Shown piece after piece: positions 1 through 8,313 of a DNA stretch of 64,000 bases (position 1 is its first letter; each line of letters begins with the position of its first letter). The position numbers and the translations under genes are program-made. Origin of the DNA: Hoylesella loescheii (lineage in GTDB: Bacteria; Bacteroidota; Bacteroidia; Bacteroidales; Bacteroidaceae). The stretch is taken from the NCBI GenBank assembly GCA_021531755.1, contig JADYUK010000012.1, positions 25,438 to 89,437 on the forward strand, in the 5' to 3' direction. The notes below the pieces were generated by a model. That model saw only the letters and a list, made by a program, of their open reading frames with translations. It had not been told where the DNA came from and ran no database searches.

Positions 1-475
1 TCTTCTTGCCGTCGGCGGCGTAGAATTTGTCCCATGCCATGGTCTCTATGCTGCTGAAGGTGATGTTGTTCTTCCTGAGGGCGTCCATATCGTCGTATCT
101 GAGGCGGGTGTATTCCTTAGCCATACGGTTGACTATGAGTATGTCCTCGGGTGTGAACTCTATTATGCCTACCTCTATGAATCCCATGAACGTGAGGTTA
201 AGGCGCATCACCTCGTCGCGCTTCATGCTTATCTTGCCTCCGAGATGGTATGTGTCGCTGTTTATCCCCACGGTCAGGTCGAGGTCAGAGACGAACTGCC
301 GCGGACCGTCAGGGCGTGGTGTCTGTCCGGTCTGTGGCTTTGAGGTGGTCTGTCCGGCGGGTGTCACCGTGGAGGGTACAGACGTGGTTGTCTGCTCTGC
401 CACTTTCTTCTGTGAGCCACAGGCTGCCAGCATGGCTGCTGCGGCTATGGCGATGGTTATTCTTCTGAGTGTCAT
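1..475 (-). CDS. DUF4292-like lipoprotein, 3' part outside the window
   Basis: Open reading frame on the minus strand that starts at an ATG at 475 and runs off the window edge, so only the first 158 codons are visible. The N-terminus is a short basic-hydrophobic signal ending in LAACG, a lipobox, followed by a Thr/Pro/Gln-rich linker of about 40 residues, so the protein is predicted to be an acylated envelope lipoprotein. The folded part begins near VSDLDLTVGINSDTYHLGG and continues with KRDEVMRLNLTFMGFIEVG, which resembles Bacteroidetes DUF4292 proteins; these recall LolB/LolA-like lipid-binding folds, but no activity is established. It lies 154 bases downstream of the TPR gene on the same strand and probably belongs to the dut-TPR operon. 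The family assignment is from recognition of the pattern only; the lipoprotein signal is seen directly. Confidence 0.75.
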   Translation of the reverse strand, partial: MTLRRITIAIAAAAMLAACGSQKKVAEQTTTSVPSTVTPAGQTTSKPQTGQTPRPDGPRQFVSDLDLTVGINSDTYHLGGKISMKRDEVMRLNLTFMGFIEVGIIEFTPEDILIVNRMAKEYTRLRYDDMDALRKNNITFSSIETMAWDKFYAADGKK

Positions 476-629
476 TATGCTTTGTTATACATTACCAGGT
501 GGGTTCAACAAGAAACTCCCACCGTAAAGAGTTTATGGATTATGGGTTGATAAAATATGCGCCTTTCCGTTTCTTTCCGGCGCAGCTGATTTATTGAACC
601 CATCTGTATCATCTGGATGGAGCGGGGTG

Positions 630-2360
630 TCATTCCTTGCCTTCGGTCTTCCCGGGAAGGGGCTCTCCCAGCTTCAGGTATATCGATTTCTGATGGTCGG
701 TGATGGTGGTGTTGTCCTCATCGGGATTGAAGTTCTTCACTGCCATGTCTATATATATCCTCGCTTCCTCATATCGTCCCTGGAGATAGAGTATCCAGGC
801 GTATGTGTCGAGGTATGTCGAGTTGTTCGGCTCGGCCTTGATGGTCTTCAGACTCATGCTGGCAGCGCGGTCGAGGTCGCCTCCATCCTCCGACAGGTAG
901 TAGGCATAGTTGTTCAGCACGGGGTTCTGTGTGCCGTCGATGCGCAGGCAGTTATCGTATGCCTTGTATGAGTCGGCGTTGCGGCCGACAGTGTGGAGGG
1001 CGTCGCCGAGGAGGCCGTAAATCTGCACGGCGAGCTGCTTGTCCTTGTCCTCGTCGACATTATCCGCCGCCTTCTCGAGGACATTGATGCACTCTTTCTC
1101 CTGTCCGTCCATGTAATATGCCGTGGCGAGGAGGTATGAGAATGCCCACTCGTCGGGGTTATACTGTAGGGCGGGCTTTGCGAGACGTATCATCTCGGCA
1201 TAGTCCTTGTTCTCGTTCGCCATGAGTATGAGTGTCGTGCGCGCCTGGACATTCTCTGGGTTGTCGTCGAGGATGCTGACGAGGACGGTCTTCATTGTAT
1301 CGCGCGGCATGTTCTTCTGCTGCATGTATGCCAGCAGAATCTCCTTTATCGAGGTGTCTGGCTGTGGCTGCTGCAGTATGCGCCTGAAGAGCTGCAGGAC
1401 CTGTGTGGAGTCGGTCGTGGCCTGCTCGCTGGCCCTGATGTATGTCTTCAGCAGGAATATCTTTGTCTCCTGGCTTGTCTTGGGGCTTATGAGGAGGCGT
1501 TCGCGCTCGTTGTCGGCGAGAGAGTCGAGGCCCTCAGCGCGGTAATAGTCCATGATGGAGAGCATAGCGTTCTCGTTCTCCGGCTCCTCCTTCAGCACGG
1601 CACGGTAGTCAGCGAGCGCCTCACGCTTCTTCCCGAGACCGAGATACCAGTTGCCTCGCATGATGCGGTAGTCAAGGTCGAGAGGGTGGTTGGCGACAAG
1701 GGCGTCAAGAGCCTTACGCGCACGGCGCTCATCGCCCATGGCGTTGTATATCTGGAGCTTGGTCATCGTGATGCGCTCGTTGTCCCCCTCCTGGACAGCA
1801 ATGCGGTCGAGCGTCTGGAGCGAGCGCTCGTTGTCCTTCTGGTACTGGTAGATGGAGAGCAGCAGCTGGAGCATGTCGGTGCGGTCGGGCGATGCGCGGA
1901 CGATGTCCTCGGCAAGGCTGGCTGCCGCTGTGACATCATTGTTGTCGAGGCGTATGGGCAGCAGGGCCTCCTTGTAGGTCACATTGTCTGGCTGCAGGGC
2001 TGCCGCCTTCTCTATCATGGCGACACGCATCGAGTCGTCGCTCTCTGAGCTGTAACACTTTGCAAGATAGAAATATGTCTCCGCCGCGTCAGGCATGATG
2101 TCGCGGCAACGCGTGAGCATGACACGTGCCGTATCTCTCCTCCCCGCCGCGAGCTGGGCGACAGCGTTGAGGAAGTGGTACTGGTAGCGGGCAGCCACTG
2201 TCGTGGTGTCGACCGTGAGAGTGTCGTCGGCATGGGCCGGCACAGCCGTAAGAAGCCCCGCGGCCACCATGGCGATGGCCACGACACACACAGCCACAGC
2301 CTTGCGGGCGGCGGCAAGCAGGGGGCGAAGCGTCATGTTCTGTTCAAAAAAATGTGTCAT
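630..2360 (-). CDS. Secreted TPR-repeat protein
   Basis: A 576-residue protein with an N-terminal signal peptide (hydrophobic stretch about residues 20-42 ending AHADD) followed by tetratricopeptide repeats over nearly the whole length, visible as recurring helix pairs such as AETYFYLAKCYSSESD, LDYRIMRGNWYLGLGKKREA and WAFSYLLATAYYMDG. TPR arrays are protein-binding scaffolds; a periplasmic or outer-membrane assembly role is inference. A second possible start is the Met at residue 9, which would give a more usual signal peptide. It begins 39 bases after dut and is followed by the DUF4292-like lipoprotein, so the three genes look cotranscribed, an order I recall from other Bacteroidales. There is no enzymatic motif. 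Confidence 0.85.
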   Translation of the reverse strand: MTHFFEQNMTLRPLLAAARKAVAVCVVAIAMVAAGLLTAVPAHADDTLTVDTTTVAARYQYHFLNAVAQLAAGRRDTARVMLTRCRDIMPDAAETYFYLAKCYSSESDDSMRVAMIEKAAALQPDNVTYKEALLPIRLDNNDVTAAASLAEDIVRASPDRTDMLQLLLSIYQYQKDNERSLQTLDRIAVQEGDNERITMTKLQIYNAMGDERRARKALDALVANHPLDLDYRIMRGNWYLGLGKKREALADYRAVLKEEPENENAMLSIMDYYRAEGLDSLADNERERLLISPKTSQETKIFLLKTYIRASEQATTDSTQVLQLFRRILQQPQPDTSIKEILLAYMQQKNMPRDTMKTVLVSILDDNPENVQARTTLILMANENKDYAEMIRLAKPALQYNPDEWAFSYLLATAYYMDGQEKECINVLEKAADNVDEDKDKQLAVQIYGLLGDALHTVGRNADSYKAYDNCLRIDGTQNPVLNNYAYYLSEDGGDLDRAASMSLKTIKAEPNNSTYLDTYAWILYLQGRYEEARIYIDMAVKNFNPDEDNTTITDHQKSIYLKLGEPLPGKTEGKE

Positions 2361-2399
2361 CTGTAGATTATCTGTGTCGCGTGGGTGTCACCCATGTCT

Positions 2400-2837
2400 T
2401 CATCTGACACCCGTGTGGCCGTATCCTCCCTCTCCACGCTGTGTCTCGTCGAGCTCCTCGACAAGTCTCAGCTCAACTTTCTCATATCGCGATATGACCA
2501 TCTGAGCTATGCGCTCGCCATCGTTGACAGTGAAGTCCTCGCTGCCAAGATTGACAAGCACGACACCTATCTCGCCCCTGTAGTCGGCGTCGATGGTGCC
2601 CGGAGTGTTCAACACTGTTATGCCATGCTTCAGCGCGAGACCTGAGCGGGGCCTCACCTGTGCCTCATACCCCTCTGGAAGGGCTATGTGGATGCCGGTC
2701 TTTATGAGGCGGCGCTCAAGCGGACGGAGAACGATAGGGGCGTCGATATTGGCACGGAGGTCCATGCCAGCACTCTGGCTCGTGGCGTAGGCCGGCAGGG
2801 GCTGGTGGCCACGGTTGACAATCTTCACTTCTGTCAT
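2400..2837 (-). CDS. dut: Deoxyuridine 5'-triphosphate nucleotidohydrolase (dUTPase)
   Basis: Hydrolyses dUTP to dUMP and pyrophosphate, which keeps uracil out of DNA and supplies dUMP for thymidylate synthesis. At 145 residues it is a normal trimeric dUTPase. All five family motifs are present in order: AGMDLRA (23-29), PRSGLA (63-68), [16 protein letters not shown] (81-96) with the catalytic Asp at about 83, GERIAQ (107-112), and the Gly-rich C-terminal arm [10 protein letters not shown] (134-143). It is the first gene of the minus-strand operon, transcribed away from dgt with about 190 bases between the two start codons; both enzymes act on the dNTP pool. A TATTTTTG promoter box lies on the minus strand at 2946-2953. 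Confidence 0.97.
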   Translation of the reverse strand: MTEVKIVNRGHQPLPAYATSQSAGMDLRANIDAPIVLRPLERRLIKTGIHIALPEGYEAQVRPRSGLALKHGITVLNTPGTIDADYRGEIGVVLVNLGSEDFTVNDGERIAQMVISRYEKVELRLVEELDETQRGEGGYGHTGVR

Positions 2838-2945
2838 AGTTGGTCGTGGGATGGCTTGTTGGATTTGTATGGTGGGTTACAGTAACGCCCCTTTGCTGTC
2901 AGCAGGGGCTCATCAGCATCTTCAGGAAGATACTCATATGACTTG

Positions 2946-2953
2946 CAAAAATA
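2946..2953 (-). promoter_or_regulatory. Bacteroidetes -7 box upstream of dut
   Basis: On the minus strand this reads TATTTTTG, matching TAnnTTTG. It would start transcription about 100 bases before the dut ATG. I do not see a convincing -33 TTTG at the expected distance. Confidence 0.5.
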
Positions 2954-2994
2954 CTCATTTATATTCAATTAATCGTCATTTTGGTATAAAAAAG

Positions 2995-3024
2995 TTTGTT
3001 TGTTAGAGAATTTTAGTACCTTTG
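2995..3024 (+). promoter_or_regulatory. Promoter of dgt (TTTG-N18-TACCTTTG), near-leaderless
   Basis: TTTG at 2995-2998 is followed 18 bases later by TACCTTTG at 3017-3024, a good Bacteroidetes promoter. The ATGATG of dgt begins only four bases after this box, where transcription itself is expected to start, so the mRNA would have essentially no 5' leader. Confidence 0.7.
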
Positions 3025-3028
3025 CAGC

Positions 3029-4363
3029 ATGATGAACTGGAACCAACTTATATCGACAAAGCGTCTCGGACAGGAGGCACGACATACCGAGCGCCACGAT
3101 GAGCGCTCAGAGTTCAAGCGCGACTATGACCGCCTGATATTCTCAGCGCCATTCCGCCGTATGCAGAACAAGACCCAGGTGTTCCCCCTCCCAGGGAGCA
3201 TCTTCGTCCATAACCGCCTGACACACTCGCTCGAAGTGGCAAGCGTGGGGATGTCGTTAGGCAACGATGTGGCACGCGAGCTGACATCAAGGCATCCGGA
3301 ACTCCGCGACACGCTGATACAGGAGATAGGGACCATTGTCTCCACAGCATGTCTCGCACACGATATGGGCAACCCACCATTCGGCCACTCAGGAGAGAAA
3401 GCCATACAGACATTCTTCACCGAGGGGCAGGGACAGTACATCAGGAATCTCGTCAGCGAAGCTCTGTGGAGCGACATGACACACTTTGAGGGCAACGCCA
3501 ACGCCTTCCGCATACTCTCCCACCGCTTCTGCGGGCGCCGTGAGGGAGGTTTCGTCATGACATACTCCACTCTCGCCTCGATAGTCAAGTACCCATGCGA
3601 GAGCCGGGCGGCCGGGAAGAAAGGGAAATTCGGATTCTTCAACGATGACAGCCAGACATACATTAAGATTGCAGAGGAACTGGGAATACCACGCATCTCG
3701 GCTGACAGTCTCGCATACGCACGCCACCCTCTCGTCTATCTCACTGAGGCAGCCGACGATATATGCTACGAGATAATGGACATAGAGGACGCCCACAAGC
3801 TGAAGATACTGTCGTTCGAGGAGACCAGCGCGCTGCTCCTGGGATTCTTCGACAGCAAGACACAGGAGGCCATACGCAAGAGAATAATCGAGGAGGGAAT
3901 CACTGACAGCAACGAGAAGGTGATATACATGAGGGCGAGGGCCATCGGACTGCTTGAGAGTCTCTGTGTGAGAGTGTTCGTGGAGCATGAGGAGGAAATT
4001 CTCTCAGGGACATTCAGCGGAGGGCTGATAGACCATATCGCCGAGCCATCGCTGTCGGCATACCGCCGGTGCCAGAAGGTATCGGGGGAGAGGATATACA
4101 ACAGCAAGCCCGTCGTCGACATAGAGCTGTCAGGATACAAGATAATGGAGACACTCATGGAACAGATGACAAAGGCTGTGGTCCACCCCGAGCTGTTCCA
4201 CTCGCGCCAGCTCCTGCGCCGTGTGTCGTCACAGTATGACATACACTCAGACGACCTCGGCACACGCCTTCTCGCCGTCATAGACTACGTCTCGGGCATG
4301 ACTGACATCTACGCCCTTGACATATACCAGAAGATAAACGGCATAAGTCTGCCAATAGTATAA
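3029..4363 (+). CDS. dgt: Deoxyguanosinetriphosphate triphosphohydrolase (dGTPase, HD superfamily)
   Basis: Predicted to hydrolyse dGTP (or other dNTPs) to the deoxynucleoside and inorganic triphosphate. The 444-residue protein has the HD-domain metal site: His66 in NRLTHSLEV, HD at 111-112 in AHDMGNPPFGHSGE and the accompanying GHSGE. Positively charged N-terminal residues (TKRLGQEARHTERHDERSEF) are typical of the family. Start: ATGATG at 3029/3032; most relatives begin MNWNQL, so 3032 may be the true start. Because the promoter box ends at 3024, either choice implies a leaderless message. It is divergent from dut and convergent with the GH51 gene, with a strong hairpin between them at 4403-4469. 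Confidence 0.93.
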   Translation: MMNWNQLISTKRLGQEARHTERHDERSEFKRDYDRLIFSAPFRRMQNKTQVFPLPGSIFVHNRLTHSLEVASVGMSLGNDVARELTSRHPELRDTLIQEIGTIVSTACLAHDMGNPPFGHSGEKAIQTFFTEGQGQYIRNLVSEALWSDMTHFEGNANAFRILSHRFCGRREGGFVMTYSTLASIVKYPCESRAAGKKGKFGFFNDDSQTYIKIAEELGIPRISADSLAYARHPLVYLTEAADDICYEIMDIEDAHKLKILSFEETSALLLGFFDSKTQEAIRKRIIEEGITDSNEKVIYMRARAIGLLESLCVRVFVEHEEEILSGTFSGGLIDHIAEPSLSAYRRCQKVSGERIYNSKPVVDIELSGYKIMETLMEQMTKAVVHPELFHSRQLLRRVSSQYDIHSDDLGTRLLAVIDYVSGMTDIYALDIYQKINGISLPIV

Positions 4364-4402
4364 GGCTATGTAACAAGCCGACACACACGGACGGGAAAAC
4401 CC

Positions 4403-4469
4403 GGACAACCGCCCAGCAGAGACCACGATGGCGATGATAGCCTGAAGAGGTCTTGCTGGGCGGTTGTCC
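4403..4469. terminator. Hairpin between convergent dgt and GH51 genes
   Basis: Perfect 16-bp inverted repeat GGACAACCGCCCAGCA / TGCTGGGCGGTTGTCC around a 35-base loop. It has no clear U-run, but its position between convergent genes suggests a bidirectional terminator. Confidence 0.65.
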
Positions 4470-4613
4470 CGGTTATGAATGGAATTATGTGCTTTGCTTT
4501 ATTGTGCCGTCATCACATATGGATGGAGAGGTTACCACACATGGATGGAGGGACCATCATATACGAATATAAGGGCCATCATGCCATGGACGGCGGGTAC
4601 GTGATGCCTTAAA

Positions 4614-6182
4614 TCACTTCAGCTCAAGGGTCACGATTGACATTGGTGGGAGCTTGACATCGAGAGTGTTCTTCTTTATCTTCGCTCCGTCGAACGGCTT
4701 GCGTGTGATGCGCTCGGGGTTGTCAAAGTCGTTGTACTCGCTGACAGACTTCGCTGTCAGTATCTCTCCGCCGACGCTCTTAGCCTTTATTGAGCCGAGG
4801 TTGACAGCCACCTGCTGCGCCTTCTCGAGCGATGTGTTGGCTATCGCTATCACTGTTGTGCCAGAGGCGGTCTTAGCCGCTGTCGCTGAGATGAATGGGA
4901 CAGAGCCGTCTTCCATATTGTGCATCTTTCCACCCTTGACATTGCGTGTCGATGTCTGTATGTCGAGCGGCACGTATGTGGCGTTCTGGAACGGGGTGTA
5001 CATCTTGAAGACGTGGTATGTCGGTGTGAGCACCATGTGTCCTGTGCCCTTTGTGTCGGTGAGTATCATGCTCTGCAGCACGTTGACAATCTGCGCTATG
5101 TTGGCCATCCTGACACGGTCAGTATATTTATGGAAGATATTCAGCGAGAGAGCTGCCACCATGGCGTCGCGCATGGTGTTCTGCTGGTAGAGGTGGCCTC
5201 GTATTGTCCCGGGCTCCTCGTCCCACCATGTGCCCCACTCGTCGACCATGAGTGCGATGCGCTTCTTTGGGTCTTTCCTGTCCATTATGTCACAGTGGCG
5301 CTTTATGACACCCTCTATCTGCAGGCTCTTGCCGAGTGTCAGGTAGTACTCCTCAGGGCTGAAGGCTGTGGCAGAGCCTTTCGAGCCGCCCCATCCCTTC
5401 ACGGTATAGTAGTGGAGGGAGAGTCCGTCCATGCGGTTCCCGACACGGTCCATGAGCACCTCTGTCCAGTTATAGTCATAGTCGCTGGCACCGCTGGCAA
5501 TCTTGAAGAGCTTGTGGTCGTCATAGTTACGGCAGTAAGTGGAGTATCTGCGGTAGAGGTCAGAGTAGTATTCCGGGCGCATGTTTCCGCCACATCCCCA
5601 GCTCTCGTTGCCCACGCCGATGTATTTGAGGTTCCATGATTTCTCCCTTCCGTTCTTGCGTCGCAGGTTAGCCATAGGTGTGTCGCCGTCCGATGTCATG
5701 TACTCCACCCACTTCGCTATTTCCTCCACGGTTCCCGAGCCGACGTTTCCGCTTATATAAGGCTCTGCTCCGATAAGCTCACAGAGGTTCAGGAACTCAT
5801 GTGTGCCGAACGAGTTGTCCTCTATTGTCCCGCCCCAGTTATTGTTCTGCATCTTAGGGCGCTGGCTCTGCGGACCTATGCCGTCCATCCAGTGATACTC
5901 GTCGGCAAAGCATCCGCCAGGCCATCGCAGCACAGGGACCTTGAGGTCCTTGAGCGCATTGAGCACATCAGTGCGGTATCCGTCGGTATTGGGTATCTGT
6001 GACCCTTTGCCGACCCACAGGCCGCCGTAGATACATGTGCCGAGATGCTCGGCAAACTGGCCGTATATCTCGCGAGGGATTATCTGTTTCGCCTCGTCAG
6101 AGCGGAGTGTCACTGTCGCGTCCTGTGCCATGACAGGCAGCGCAGAGGCTGAGATGATGAGTGTTGTGAGCAGATTCTTCAT
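4614..6182 (-). CDS. GH51 alpha-L-arabinofuranosidase
   Basis: A 522-residue secreted enzyme with signal peptide [20 protein letters not shown]. Glycoside hydrolase family 51 removes terminal alpha-L-arabinofuranose from arabinoxylan and arabinan by a retaining mechanism. The barrel begins with [20 protein letters not shown] (40-58) and [15 protein letters not shown] (84-98). The acid/base glutamate is Glu193 in GVGNESWG and the nucleophile is Glu315 in [12 protein letters not shown]; the C-terminus is the usual beta-sandwich ending in [12 protein letters not shown]. Length is typical. It lies 244 bases downstream of a GH43 gene on the same strand; the gap holds short repeats and no clear promoter, so cotranscription is likely. 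Confidence 0.95.
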   Translation of the reverse strand: MKNLLTTLIISASALPVMAQDATVTLRSDEAKQIIPREIYGQFAEHLGTCIYGGLWVGKGSQIPNTDGYRTDVLNALKDLKVPVLRWPGGCFADEYHWMDGIGPQSQRPKMQNNNWGGTIEDNSFGTHEFLNLCELIGAEPYISGNVGSGTVEEIAKWVEYMTSDGDTPMANLRRKNGREKSWNLKYIGVGNESWGCGGNMRPEYYSDLYRRYSTYCRNYDDHKLFKIASGASDYDYNWTEVLMDRVGNRMDGLSLHYYTVKGWGGSKGSATAFSPEEYYLTLGKSLQIEGVIKRHCDIMDRKDPKKRIALMVDEWGTWWDEEPGTIRGHLYQQNTMRDAMVAALSLNIFHKYTDRVRMANIAQIVNVLQSMILTDTKGTGHMVLTPTYHVFKMYTPFQNATYVPLDIQTSTRNVKGGKMHNMEDGSVPFISATAAKTASGTTVIAIANTSLEKAQQVAVNLGSIKAKSVGGEILTAKSVSEYNDFDNPERITRKPFDGAKIKKNTLDVKLPPMSIVTLELK

Positions 6183-6350
6183 AGTTTCTTCTTGGTTTTT
6201 TGTTATGTTGATTGTTAGTTAAGCCGTAGGTCGGGGGTGTAAGGATTGATGGCGGGAGAGTACCTGAAGGGGGCTCCATAGGCTGGGAGCAGCGGGGATG
6301 GACCCTGGCAGGTATAGCCCTGCCACAGCCTGCCAGAAGGTGGGGTGAAG

Positions 6351-6402
6351 GCAGGATGAAAGCAGGATGAAGGCGGGGGCCAGGCAGGATGAAGGCGGGG
6401 GT
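6351..6402. repeat. Short GC-rich repeats between GH43 and GH51
   Basis: GCAGGATGAA occurs at 6351, 6362 and 6384; the last two copies extend to GCAGGATGAAGGCGGGGG, 22 bases apart. No function is evident. Confidence 0.55.
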
Positions 6403-6426
6403 GGCGCCAGAGCGGGGAGTGGGGTG

Positions 6427-7485
6427 TCACTTCTTGTCCTTCTGCTCCCTCATCTTGCGGTCGAAGGCCTCCAGGCGCTTGTACTCTTTCTTTGTCAGGC
6501 GCATGAACGAGCCGTGCTGTGGCCCTGTCACACCCTTTATGTCGACAGGGTCGTGGAAGTTCTGCAGGTTCTCGTCGGCCTGGCATATGCGGTAGTGCTT
6601 GGGCGAGTCAGAGTATTGTATATAAGCCACTCGCCACCCTTTCTCTCCCATTATCTGGAAAGCCGACGAGCCCTCACACATCTTCTTGCCCTCGAAGCTG
6701 ACATAGTCGTCCTCTGACGGCTCAGGCCATGGACCGAGAAGTGTAGGCGCCTTTGTCGAGAAGATGCCTGTCTTGCCGCCCTCCTTCTTGATGAGCATGT
6801 GGTAGAGGCCGTCGGACGGGAGGAGGTTTATGTCTGCATCAATGGTGGCATAGCCCCAGTCGAAGAGCAGGCGAGGCTTTGTTATGCGTGTGAAAGAGCG
6901 GTCGGCATATGAGTAGTACATGCGGTCATACTTCTCCTCAGGGGTGTTGAGCATGGAGTAGTATATCATGTAACCGCCCTTTGTGCCGTCCTTCCATACG
7001 TAAGAGGGGTCCCAGAATATCTGTGGAGCCCATACGCGGCGTATTGTGGAGTAGTCCTTGTAGCAGTCGGGCGACTCAGGGTCGCAGAATATTGAAGGGC
7101 CTTTGCGGAAGTCGAATGTCACGGACTTCCAGTTCAGGAGATCGTCACTGCGCAGGAGGTCGATGCCGTAGTTATGCCATTGGCGTGAGCGGCGGACACA
7201 CATGTCGGTAGTAACCATGACATATCCTTTGCCATTATAGGCGCGTGTGATGTAGGCATCGCGTGTGCCACCCTCTATCCTTGCATGCTCCCATGGCGAG
7301 AAAATAGAGTCGCCACCTATTATGTCCTGATAGTTCAGTCCGTCGCGGCTGATGGCATAGGCGGTCCATTCTCCCTTGTCGCTCATGTGGCAGTAGAGAT
7401 ATCCATAGTTTCCTTTCTGAAGATTCTGCGCGCTGGCTGACAGGCATGACATGACAGTAAGCACCAGCATTAGGGTCTTTTTCAT
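6427..7485 (-). CDS. Secreted GH43-like five-bladed propeller protein
   Basis: A 352-residue protein with signal peptide MKKTLMLVLTVMSCLSASAQ. The reading frame extends 12 codons upstream (to 7521), but the signal-like sequence begins at 7485, so I place the start there. Repeated blade-like segments such as GYLYCHMSDKGEWTAYAISR, RVWAPQIFWDPSYVW, GGYMIYYSMLN and DADINLLPSDGLYHMLIKK are typical of family 43 or related propeller glycosidases acting on arabinose- or xylose-containing glycans. WAPQIFWD and the Asp of IDADI fit the family, but I cannot assign all three catalytic carboxylates or a subfamily, so the substrate is open. It lies upstream of the GH51 enzyme, which supports an arabinose-releasing role. 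A promoter reading TATATTTG on the minus strand lies at 7557-7564. Confidence 0.8.
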   Translation of the reverse strand: MKKTLMLVLTVMSCLSASAQNLQKGNYGYLYCHMSDKGEWTAYAISRDGLNYQDIIGGDSIFSPWEHARIEGGTRDAYITRAYNGKGYVMVTTDMCVRRSRQWHNYGIDLLRSDDLLNWKSVTFDFRKGPSIFCDPESPDCYKDYSTIRRVWAPQIFWDPSYVWKDGTKGGYMIYYSMLNTPEEKYDRMYYSYADRSFTRITKPRLLFDWGYATIDADINLLPSDGLYHMLIKKEGGKTGIFSTKAPTLLGPWPEPSEDDYVSFEGKKMCEGSSAFQIMGEKGWRVAYIQYSDSPKHYRICQADENLQNFHDPVDIKGVTGPQHGSFMRLTKKEYKRLEAFDRKMREQKDKK

Positions 7486-7556
7486 AGGTCGAGGCTTGAA
7501 GTTAGGTTGGCCTCCCCACACTGTCCGAGGTGTGGAGACGGCACATTAATTTTGTG

Positions 7557-7586
7557 CAAATATATTAAAAATATCGGACATACCAA
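7557..7586 (-). promoter_or_regulatory. Promoter of the GH43-GH51 unit
   Basis: On the minus strand TTGG (7583-7586) is followed after 18 bases by TATATTTG (7557-7564), a Bacteroidetes promoter about 70 bases before the GH43 start. Confidence 0.65.
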
Positions 7587-8001
7587 CTCAACGAGGGGTA
7601 TTTTTTTGCCATCAAGGTGGTTCCGAATGCAAAATTAGCGGTTTTTCCTTTACGTCATTATAACTTTTAGGTAATTTTCTTGCAATAATAGATAATAACC
7701 CTTGTTCGCCTGCTGAGCGACGTCGGCAGCATGCCCTGCGCCACCGTCCTGCATGTTACAGCCGCAGAGAGGATGACGTGCCGGGCAGATGTCCGGATAG
7801 TCGTGTAAACGCGTCTGCCACAGCACCATCGTCCGTATGGCTGATACACCGCGCGCACCAAGCATCAGGGGCACATATCACACCATACCTTCACCCTCAG
7901 ACAACGACACACGACACATCCCTGGGGAGAGCCAAACATACCCTTATGATACAGCAAAGAATAACAAAAAGCAAGAAATTTTCAAAAAAATATACCATTT
8001 T
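7587..8001. other. Intergenic stretch without recognised genes
   Basis: About 400 bases between the divergent GH43 and gdhA promoters. It is mixed in composition, and the open frames on either strand look random. I see nothing functional in it. Confidence 0.5.
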
Positions 8002-8033
8002 GTTGCATAAATAAAATCATTTATGTACCTTTG
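8002..8033 (+). promoter_or_regulatory. Promoter of gdhA (GTTG-N20-TACCTTTG)
   Basis: GTTG at 8002-8005 and TACCTTTG at 8026-8033 with 20 bases between them match the Bacteroidetes consensus well. Transcription would start near 8038, giving gdhA a leader of about 275 bases. Confidence 0.7.
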
Positions 8034-8037
8034 CAAC

Positions 8038-8313
8038 CGTTTTCAAGAGTTTTCCTTATTATCATGCCTTACAATATACCCCTGAGACAAGAACACGGCA
8101 TGAGTATACGACCAATAGAAGCGAGGTCTCGCATATGGCTGGAAAAGCGTCCGCGTCGGCCAGGCGATGAGACTGGCGGATGTCACAAGAATGTCGCCAT
8201 ATAGCCGCTGCAAGACTTCAACCCAATAGAGGAGAGACAACAAAGCCCGGAAGACTACAGACAACAACCCAACAAGACACAAAACAACCACATATAAAGA
8301 AATATAACAGAAG
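8038..8313 (+). other. Long 5' leader of gdhA
   Basis: About 275 transcribed but apparently untranslated bases separate the promoter from the gdhA ATG. The leader contains local palindromes such as GCGAGGTCTCGC near 8130, and its last 80 bases are A-rich. I recognise no known riboswitch. Confidence 0.4.

Noticed and set aside
27..527. 166-codon plus-strand frame at the left edge
   Set aside because: The minus strand carries a lipoprotein with a clear signal peptide and lipobox over the same bases.
8038..8313. Known riboswitch in the gdhA leader
   Set aside because: I cannot match any established consensus, so only a long leader is reported.
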